Program-made: the position numbers and the translations under genes
From: UBA2421 sp002343075
Lineage (GTDB): Bacteria; Planctomycetota; Phycisphaerae; Tepidisphaerales; Tepidisphaeraceae
Assembly (NCBI GenBank): GCA_937982565.1
Contig: CALJLN010000013.1
Location: 1-64,000 of the forward strand
Reading direction: 5' to 3'
DNA length: 64,000 bases
Notes under the pieces: generated by a model
Seen by the model: the letters and a program-made list of their open reading frames with translations, nothing else
Databases searched by the model: none
What the model was told of the DNA's origin: nothing
In this document: positions 58,348-64,000 of the stretch, one piece after another
How the letters are laid out: each line of letters begins with the position of its first letter
Position numbering within the stretch: position 1 is the stretch's first letter

Positions 58348-60378
58348 CTATTCGACCGTTACGTCGACGCTCTCGCCGGTCTTTTCGGCATCATCCGCAG
58401 CGACCTGCACGCGCTTCGGGTCGCGCACGCGTTCGATGTGTGACGGCGATTCACCGCCAATCGGCACTTCGTCGCTGCAAAGCTGCACGGCGGCGATGTG
58501 ACGGTAGTGTCCGTCCTGCCGGAGCAGCTGTTCGTGCGTGCCCGCCTGCGTGATTCTGCCCTGCTCGATCACCACCACAAGATCGGCCTGCTTTACCGTG
58601 CTGATTCGGTGCGCGATGACAAACGTGGTGCGCCCATGAAGTGTTAGACGCAGCCCGCGACGAATGAGATCTTCGGTTTCCGGGTCCACCGCCGCCGTCG
58701 CATCATCGAGCACCAGCACGCCGGGATTGGTCACCATGGCGCGTGCGATCGCAAGCCGTTGCCGCTGCCCGCCGGACAAGCTCGCGCCGCGCTCCGAAAG
58801 AACGGTGGCATATCCCTTGGGCATTTCGGAAATGAACTCGTGCGCCTGTGCCAGCCGCGCCGCAGCCTCGATCTCGCCATCGGTGATGCCCGGGCGACCA
58901 TACGCTATGTTGGCAGCAATGGAGTCGCTGAAAAGATATGTTTCCTGGAAGACAAAACCGACGTTCTTTCGCAAGTCCGAGAGCGAGAGCTCACGAACAT
59001 CCACGCCGTCGAGCAAAATGCGGCCCTGTTGCGGGTCATAAAATCGCGCGATCAGCCCGACGAAGGTTGTCTTTCCGGCACCGGTCGGCCCCACCACCGC
59101 CACAATTGCCCCCCCGCGCGCTTTCAATGAGATGTCGCGCAACACGGGCTTGGCGGGGTCGTAGCCAAAGGTCACATTTTCAAACACCACCTCGCCCGGG
59201 CCAACGGGCAACGGCTTCGGAGAGGCTTGCTCCGGCACGGTCGGCTCGGCTGTCATCACTTCATGCAGCCGGCGCGCGCTGACGATGGCGTTTTGGTATT
59301 GTTCGTTGATCGTCGCAACCTGTTGCAGCCGCATCAGAATCGCGCCCATCGCCATCTGCAGAATCATAAAGTCGCCGACCACCATCCGCCCATCCACCAC
59401 CATCACCGCGGTGGCGAAAAACAGCATCATGTACGAGGCCTGCGCGATCGACCGAATGATCGGGTTGAAGTCGGCAAACATGCGAATGCGCGAGAGAACC
59501 CGGGTCTTGAAAGTGTCGCAATTCCGGGCGTATTTCTCGATTTCCTGCCGCTCGGTTGCAAACGCCTTCACCACATGCACCCCAGCGATGTTCTCCGTGA
59601 TGATGCTGACATTCTTATCTTCACTTTCGAGCGTCGCCTTGACCTTCGGCTGTACCTTCTTGCTGAAGCGCAGCACATACCAGGCCCACACCGGCAGCGG
59701 GAGCAACGCCAGTAACGCTACCCACGGATTGCGCGTGTAAATCAGTACGATGTAGAACGCGACCGAAATCACAATCTCCAGCGAAACCAGCACAGCCGTC
59801 TGCAGAAATGAGCGAACGCTCTGCAGATCGGTCAAGGCCCGGTTTATTAGTTGGCCGGTGCTGATTGAGTCGTGAAAGCCAAACCCTACCCGCTGAAGCT
59901 TGTCGTAGATTCCTTCGCGGATGTAGTAGACCATCGTCATGCTAAGCTTGCTATACGCCACTTCGCGGAGATATCGCACCACGCACCAGAATCCGACGAG
60001 CAAACCAAGCTGAAGCAGAACCTGTCGGAGCATCACGGCAGCCGGCGCGGCGCTGGTCGCCCATTGCCAGGCACCCGCCGATGAGGTGGCCTCGATAATG
60101 GGAAGCTGAAGTCCCGCCGCGGAGGAAGTGGCATCGATCGCTGCGGCGAACGGCCCACGCATGCCCTGCAGTACATTCACCGCGTCGCCCGGTTGCTTGA
60201 CGATGAGCACTTCCAGCCCGATCTGCAGAAGCATCCAGACAATGGCAAATGCGACCAGCCATTTCACAGGCGCAAGAAAGCCAAACATCCACCGCAACAG
60301 TTGGTTGTTGGAGAGGGGGTATTCACGAGGGGTGTCGGATGTCTTGTCGATCACAGTGAGCAATTCACCTGAAGGCAT
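58348..60378 (-). CDS. ABC exporter, fused membrane and ATPase domains
   Basis: The membrane domain has six helices; helices 1 (WLVAFAIVWMLLQIGLEVLI) and 2 (VLLQLGLLVGFWCVVRYLRE) are separated by about 60 Ala/Ser-rich residues. Coupling-helix and loop motifs are FGFHDSISTGQLINRALTDL and EDKNVSIITENIAGVHVVKA. The ATPase domain has Walker A VVGPTGAGKTTFVGLIARFY, the Q-loop VGFVFQETYLFSDSIAANIA, signature LSGGQRQRLAIARAM, Walker B VLVLDDATAAVDPETED and switch histidine FVIAHRIST. It belongs to the MsbA/lipid and drug exporter group. ATG at 60378 is used. It follows two Cys-rich secreted protein genes on the same strand. Confidence 0.95.
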   Translation of the reverse strand: MPSGELLTVIDKTSDTPREYPLSNNQLLRWMFGFLAPVKWLVAFAIVWMLLQIGLEVLIVKQPGDAVNVLQGMRGPFAAAIDATSSAAGLQLPIIEATSSAGAWQWATSAAPAAVMLRQVLLQLGLLVGFWCVVRYLREVAYSKLSMTMVYYIREGIYDKLQRVGFGFHDSISTGQLINRALTDLQSVRSFLQTAVLVSLEIVISVAFYIVLIYTRNPWVALLALLPLPVWAWYVLRFSKKVQPKVKATLESEDKNVSIITENIAGVHVVKAFATERQEIEKYARNCDTFKTRVLSRIRMFADFNPIIRSIAQASYMMLFFATAVMVVDGRMVVGDFMILQMAMGAILMRLQQVATINEQYQNAIVSARRLHEVMTAEPTVPEQASPKPLPVGPGEVVFENVTFGYDPAKPVLRDISLKARGGAIVAVVGPTGAGKTTFVGLIARFYDPQQGRILLDGVDVRELSLSDLRKNVGFVFQETYLFSDSIAANIAYGRPGITDGEIEAAARLAQAHEFISEMPKGYATVLSERGASLSGGQRQRLAIARAMVTNPGVLVLDDATAAVDPETEDLIRRGLRLTLHGRTTFVIAHRISTVKQADLVVVIEQGRITQAGTHEQLLRQDGHYRHIAAVQLCSDEVPIGGESPSHIERVRDPKRVQVAADDAEKTGESVDVTVE

Positions 60379-60468
60379 CGCACACTAATGGATCAGTTCG
60401 CAGAGTCAATCGGGGCAGAAGATGGCCGCAATCGGCGTCGCCGCCGGGGCCAGCCTTCAAAGGCGCAG

Positions 60469-60538
60469 CCCCGGACAAACCACTGGGCTTGTCCGGGGCC
60501 GGCTCGGTCGGAACTCCTAAAGGCCGATCAATCGGCCT
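60469..60538 (-). terminator. Two hairpins between the Cys-rich peptide and ABC genes
   Basis: Nearest the peptide gene, AGGCCGAT / ATCGGCCT (60521-60528 with 60531-60538) is a perfect 8-bp stem with a two-base loop, 10 bases after the stop. Further on, CCCCGGACAA / TTGTCCGGGG (60469-60478 with 60489-60498) is a perfect 10-bp stem. Neither is followed by a long T run. They may weaken transcription into the ABC gene. Confidence 0.55.
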
Positions 60539-60548
60539 CTAAGTTGCC

Positions 60549-60716
60549 TCATTTGCAGCAGCCTGAGCCACAGCAACCGCTGGAGCAACTGCTGCACGAG
60601 CAGCTATCGCAGCAGGCCGTCGCGCAGCACGCCTTCGAGCCAGCATCCTGCGAAAGGGCGCCAACGCCGAAAGCTGGAACAAAGAACAACGCGGTCAAGA
60701 GAATCTTGGTCAACAT
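60549..60716 (-). CDS. Small secreted Cys-rich peptide
   Basis: A 55-residue protein with a signal peptide (MLTKILLTALFFVPAFGVGA) and a mature part of about 32 residues that holds 11 cysteines in CC and CxC pairs (KACCATACCDSCSCSSCSSG then CCGSGCCK). The spacing resembles metal-binding peptides such as metallothioneins; a disulfide-rich peptide is the other possibility. ATG at 60716 follows TGAGGAAAAT. It lies between a larger Cys-containing secreted protein (upstream) and an ABC exporter (downstream), all on the minus strand. Confidence 0.75.
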   Translation of the reverse strand: MLTKILLTALFFVPAFGVGALSQDAGSKACCATACCDSCSCSSCSSGCCGSGCCK

Positions 60717-60844
60717 GGAATTTTCCTCAAAAAATGAGTTAAAAAATAGGAGCAGTCGAGGCATCTCGTGCAGAACACCCGCGCGAGAGCGATCCGGCAC
60801 AGCACATGCCGCACCGGGAAACGATTCAACTCACATGAGGAATG

Positions 60845-61276
60845 CTACAAGGTGAGCGCGCATCGCAGGGCGAGCAGCGTACTGCCCGGCGAAACCGTGC
60901 CATGCGCAGCCGCTGTCGGACGAATGGCTTGAGCGGCGAGGAAAACAGCCGACGGAAACACTTCCGCGGCTGTAAACGGGCTAATCGGCGAAACGTCAAC
61001 ACCCGCAGGCTTAGGAGCGAGCGCGGGGGAATCATTCCGCATCAACTGAGCACATTTGTCGCAGTCGGTTGGATCAGAGGAGCAAGGCGCTTTTTGGACA
61101 GGTTGAGATTCATTTTCCGCTTTGCCGCAGCAATGAGACCGGGGTGCTTCCACGGCGGCAGTTGCCGGCGGTTGGGTGCGGTCGGCACAAATCAGCGCGC
61201 AGCATGCACACCACGCATTGCCCGCACCAAACGCGAAGCAAAGCCAGGAAACGAGAATGAGGCGTGCTGCCGACAT
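60845..61276 (-). CDS. Secreted Cys-containing protein, unknown function
   Basis: The 143-residue protein has a signal peptide (ARLILVSWLCFAFGAGNAWC), then Cys-rich segments CACCALICADRT, SHCCGKAENE and PCSSDPTDCDKCAQL at about residues 23-80. The second half is Ala/Pro-rich with a hydrophobic stretch (AAEVFPSAVFLAAQAIRPTA). Proteins with such C-x-x-C and CC patterns occur near heavy-metal efflux genes in planctomycetes, but no efflux RND or P-type ATPase is nearby. ATG at 61276 follows GAGAGATTC. The open frame continues upstream to 61669 but lacks known features. Confidence 0.7.
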   Translation of the reverse strand: MSAARLILVSWLCFAFGAGNAWCACCALICADRTQPPATAAVEAPRSHCCGKAENESQPVQKAPCSSDPTDCDKCAQLMRNDSPALAPKPAGVDVSPISPFTAAEVFPSAVFLAAQAIRPTAAAHGTVSPGSTLLALRCALTL

Positions 61277-61779
61277 GAATCTCTCACAACTTACATTACC
61301 GAGGCTGCCAGGAAGTTCCAGCAAAATCGGCGACAAAATTGACGATGAGGCGAGGGCAATTCGTCCGATAAGCAATGTGAGATGTTCGCCACCTGCTGTC
61401 GCACCAACTTCGCCCGAATCAGCCGCGCCGCAGCGTCGGCGGCGAAGGATCGGCTTCGGCGGATGGGTTTGCTTGGCGACCATGCGGGGTGGAAAGACCG
61501 TGCCCTGCTCTGCGAACGGTGCCCAATGCGGTTTGTACACCGCAATATCACTTATTGCGGCAGGCCATTCCTCAGCCTGCCCGTGCGAAACGAGGCGGTC
61601 GACGGGTGCGGATGTCCGACCATCGCCAAAGCGCGCGATCATGACGAACATTGCCCCATCACCCCGCAAATGCGCCCCTCCATCCGATCACCGGGCACCT
61701 GCGATTGTAAGTGGTGCAGCATCGCCCGAACGGCGGTCGGTTAGCAGATAGCCTGCAACACGGTAAACTGCCGGGCGCC
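61277..61779. other. Region with no confident gene
   Basis: About 500 bases between divergent genes. The minus-strand frame of the Cys-containing gene stays open to 61669, and a plus-strand frame with several Cys and His residues runs 61382-61744; neither has a convincing family match or ribosome site. It may hold a decayed gene or regulatory sequence. Confidence 0.4.
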
Positions 61780-62889
61780 ATGCCAACTCGCCATCTGATT
61801 GCCCTCTGCCTTGCTCTGCTATTCACCGTCCCGGTCGCGATTGCCCAGGAAGCCGGCCCGGAGTCAAAACCGCCGCGCCGGTTGCTGATTGTGCCGCCGG
61901 ATTTCAAGATCGTCGCCGTCGATCGCCGCCGCGCGATTTGCCAGGAAGGGGACGAGCCTTGGGTGAGACAGGCCCTGACCGATGCCACCCCCGCCACCCT
62001 GCCGAGCACCATGCCTGTCACGCTACTCGAACGCGCTTCGGAACAGCGCGACGTACTCTGCGAGCGCATCGCGAGCGATCTCGGACTCCCTGACGCCTCT
62101 GGCCCGCGGAAGATGTTTGACGAGAATTTGCTGCCTGTGCTGCGGCAGTCTGCCGCATTCGATCCTCCGATTTATTACATGGTGAGTACCGAGCCTGTCG
62201 TGAGGAGAATCGTCAAGCAGGGTTGGGAGAACCCGCTGTTCTATCTCAACCGAGCCGCCGACCGGATTGCGATCAATCAGAGTGTGAACATGTCGCTGTC
62301 CGCCGACAGCGATGACATCCTGCTTCCGGCGCTCTACGAACCCGAACACGACATGCCCACCCGCCGGCGCGTTTTGCTGGATTCGATCGCCACCGCAGAA
62401 CAGAAGCTCGCCTACGAGCTTTCAATTCAAAGCGAGTTCGCTGTGCAGATGGCGTTTGTTGGCTTCATCGGGCAAAACGTTTTTAAGCCGATGGAACTGA
62501 GCGATTCCCAGGAGTGGTTCGCCCTCGGCACGACCGCGGTGCTTTCGGCACAATATCTCTCGGCGATCAATGGGATGAATGAGCAGTCATACTTGCAGAG
62601 AATGACCACCGACGAGCCACGCAACCCAATTCGTATGGCCACGGTCAATCTGCTCAACCCAATGACCAGCGATGACCTTCGGCCGCAGTTTCAGGGGGCG
62701 TATCTGGACGCGTACCGCCGCCGCGCCACCTCGGTCGTCTATCAACTGATGCAGCGCGCCCCGCGTGGCAGCTTGGCGAAGGCGATTAATGCCATCAAGG
62801 ATCAACGCCCCGCCGACGGTGTAGCGATGGTGAAACTCATCGCGGAACAGACCGGGATTGATCTCACCAACGAACTGATCGCCAAATGA
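61780..62889 (+). CDS. Secreted protein, unknown function
   Basis: The 369-residue protein has a signal peptide (RHLIALCLALLFTVPVAIAQ) and a mostly helical mature part. Visible segments are RRLLIVPPDFKIVAVDRRRA, YYMVSTEPVVRRIVKQGWEN, LNRAADRIAINQSVNMSLSA and FAVQMAFVGFIGQNVFKPME. No catalytic motif is recognised. Its stop overlaps the start of the next gene (ATGA), so the two are translationally coupled and probably act together. The start ATG at 61780 is chosen for the signal peptide; the frame from 61711 adds 23 residues without one. Confidence 0.8.
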   Translation: MPTRHLIALCLALLFTVPVAIAQEAGPESKPPRRLLIVPPDFKIVAVDRRRAICQEGDEPWVRQALTDATPATLPSTMPVTLLERASEQRDVLCERIASDLGLPDASGPRKMFDENLLPVLRQSAAFDPPIYYMVSTEPVVRRIVKQGWENPLFYLNRAADRIAINQSVNMSLSADSDDILLPALYEPEHDMPTRRRVLLDSIATAEQKLAYELSIQSEFAVQMAFVGFIGQNVFKPMELSDSQEWFALGTTAVLSAQYLSAINGMNEQSYLQRMTTDEPRNPIRMATVNLLNPMTSDDLRPQFQGAYLDAYRRRATSVVYQLMQRAPRGSLAKAINAIKDQRPADGVAMVKLIAEQTGIDLTNELIAK

Positions 62890-63641
62890 ACGACTCCCCC
62901 GACCAACTTCAATCGCTTTGTCTCGCCGGGCAGGAGCATCTGGTGGCGATGCGCTACCTGCAGGCCGAGGCGGCGCTGCTTCAGGCAGAGTCGGCTGCGG
63001 TACAAACCGGCGACTGGGACACCGTCGCCCGGCTCTACATGCCGCTGCAGGAGTGCCGTCGGCAGCGACGCCAGCGATGCGGGGAAGGCACGATTAAGCT
63101 CGACTTTGTCGCACAATCAGAAAGTGAGAGCCCCGATGCCGCCGCCATCGCCCGGCAGGTGCCGCATGGGCAGTTGCTCATCGCCGGCTGGGGGACAATT
63201 GAGCCTGCGCTGCAGTTTCGCGAAGTTGCCGCTGCAAAACAGCTTTACGTCGAGACCTTTTTGGCAGCCGTCTATCCGATTACCGGCGGCGGTCGCGCGG
63301 TCGCAGTTTTGCCAAATGCAGCCGTCGCGGTTCCGGCCCCGGAAGAAATGCCTATTGACCGTCTCATCCAGCGCCTGCCGCCACACAGCGTCTTGCTCCC
63401 GATTGCAGAACTCCCAAAGGGAGCGAGGATGGGCGATACAGCGACCTTCGCGCACACCATGAGTCTTTGGGAGCGCCTGCATAAACCGTTCTTAGCGATG
63501 GCCGAAGCTACCCGCGACCTGCGACAGCGTATTACGGCCTATCGACGCACGATTGAGATCGACTATGCCTGCGAGCTGGCACACCAGAAGCTGAGCAACA
63601 CGGCTCGGCAGTTGGCGCGCGAGAAAGCCGGTGGGGCCTGA
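62886..63641 (+). CDS. Cytoplasmic protein, unknown function, coupled to neighbours
   Basis: The 251-residue protein has no signal or membrane segment. An N-terminal helical repeat-like region (SLCLAGQEHLVAMRYLQAEA, SAAVQTGDWDTVARLYMPLQ) suggests a TPR-type fold to about residue 60. The middle is a mixed domain with FVAQSESESPDAAAIARQVP and the C-terminal 40 residues are helical (ATRDLRQRITAYRRTIEIDY). It starts by ATGA overlap with the secreted protein and its stop overlaps the mtnA start (TGATG). Function is not recognised. Confidence 0.8.
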   Translation: MNDSPDQLQSLCLAGQEHLVAMRYLQAEAALLQAESAAVQTGDWDTVARLYMPLQECRRQRRQRCGEGTIKLDFVAQSESESPDAAAIARQVPHGQLLIAGWGTIEPALQFREVAAAKQLYVETFLAAVYPITGGGRAVAVLPNAAVAVPAPEEMPIDRLIQRLPPHSVLLPIAELPKGARMGDTATFAHTMSLWERLHKPFLAMAEATRDLRQRITAYRRTIEIDYACELAHQKLSNTARQLAREKAGGA

Positions 63642-64000
63642 TGCTCAAGACTCTTCAATGGACGGACACGTCGCTGCGCCTGCTTGACCAAACCCGGCTT
63701 CCGGCTGAGACGGTGTACATCAATTGCACCAACGAACGCATGGTGTGGGATGCGATCAGGTGTCTCGCGGTGCGCGGCGCGCCGGCGATTGGCGTCGCGG
63801 CGGGCTATGGGGCGTTTCTTTCCATTTCGACCGTCGACGCTTGCGTTGATGTTCTGCGAGAGAAGCTGCACACAGCGTGCGACTATCTCGCCACATCGCG
63901 CCCGACCGCGGTCAACTTGTTCTGGGCGCTGGACCGCATCAAGCGCTGTTCAATCGCGCCCGCAGCACTCGCGAATGTTGCTGGCGGTGATGCCGTCGCG
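63641..64000 (+). CDS. mtnA: Methylthioribose-1-phosphate isomerase, 5' part
   Basis: The gene is cut by the window edge; 120 codons are visible. It begins MLKTLQWTDTSLRLLDQTRL, followed by PAETVYINCTNERMVWDAIR and the family motif VRGAPAIGVAAGYGAFLS, then SRPTAVNLFWALDRIKR. These match MtnA, which isomerises methylthioribose-1-phosphate to the ribulose form in methionine salvage; it is related to eIF2B subunits. The ATG overlaps the previous stop (TGATG). Cytoplasmic. Confidence 0.92.
   Translation, partial: MLKTLQWTDTSLRLLDQTRLPAETVYINCTNERMVWDAIRCLAVRGAPAIGVAAGYGAFLSISTVDACVDVLREKLHTACDYLATSRPTAVNLFWALDRIKRCSIAPAALANVAGGDAVA

Noticed and set aside
58348..60378. ABC exporter as a bacteriocin system
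   Set aside because: No peptidase C39 domain, no maturation enzymes and no double-glycine leader. The Cys-rich peptide has a Sec-type signal.
1..64000. CRISPR arrays, prophage, integrases or transposases
   Set aside because: No regularly spaced repeat-spacer arrays and no phage, integrase or transposase proteins were seen. The palindrome cluster and the 131-bp element have no associated protein in this window.

Overview
The window looks like chromosomal DNA of a planctomycete, most likely class Phycisphaerae (a Tepidisphaerales/Humisphaera-like soil or plant-litter bacterium). The evidence is five secreted proteins that end in a PEP-CTERM tail (VPEP, hydrophobic stretch, RRRA or RRK), three proteins with an N-terminal LEPRRLLS-like motif followed by RTX repeats, two type II pseudopilin-like proteins of the planctomycete kind, dockerin-like calcium loops and many polysaccharide-active enzymes. 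The species is inferred from protein style only.

Layout. (1) 1-4.7 kb: a repeat cluster of palindromes and heptamers, ilvN (acetolactate synthase small subunit, minus strand), an Arg-rich secreted protein, a GT1-type glycosyltransferase, a DUF4870 membrane protein and a lipoprotein. (2) 4.7-8.7 kb: dnaX, ybaB and a HAMP-SpoIIE phosphatase. dnaX is split by a run of ten A residues exactly where a -1 shift fuses two reading frames, so gamma and tau forms are predicted. (3) 8.7-12.7 kb: an RTX protein, a lipoprotein, a pseudopilin and a SAM methyltransferase. (4) 12.7-18.4 kb: surface-glycan genes (GT39-like membrane transferase, GT9 heptosyltransferase-like, flippase-like LPG synthase domain, DPM1-like GT2). 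(5) 18.8-21.2 kb: aat, a PEP-CTERM protein, tRNA-Val(UAC), OsmC. (6) 21.6-35.5 kb: two paralogous RTX-PKD-beta-helix surface proteins, a Wzm/Wzt polysaccharide ABC exporter, five consecutive GT2 enzymes and one GT4 enzyme. This is probably one export-and-assembly locus for a surface polysaccharide. (7) 35.5-55.4 kb: a polysaccharide-breakdown region with a NamZ-like muramidase, HD-GYP protein, GH78 rhamnosidase, GH16-PEP-CTERM protein and its GH-less relative, a 1200-residue phosphorylase-like protein, pseudopilin, PEP-CTERM protein, XylR-type (PBP+AraC) and LacI regulators, and a GH2/GH5-clan enzyme. (8) 55.5-64 kb: PqiA-like protein, a 131-bp inverted-repeat element, a DUF4394 PEP-CTERM protein, an ABC exporter preceded by two Cys-rich secreted peptides, two overlapping unknown genes and the start of mtnA, cut by the window edge.

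The genes suggest a surface-attached heterotroph that builds an elaborate cell envelope and exports polysaccharide (regions 4 and 6), and degrades external rhamnose- and glucan-containing polymers under carbohydrate-responsive regulators (region 7). The most interesting signals are the dnaX frameshift site, the palindrome/heptamer cluster at 261-608, the inverted-repeat element that supplies the 3' end of the pqiA-like gene, the GT2 array with a shared C-terminal helical module, the twin beta-helix proteins next to Wzm/Wzt, and the Cys-rich peptides beside an ABC exporter. No CRISPR array, transposase, prophage or plasmid functions were seen.
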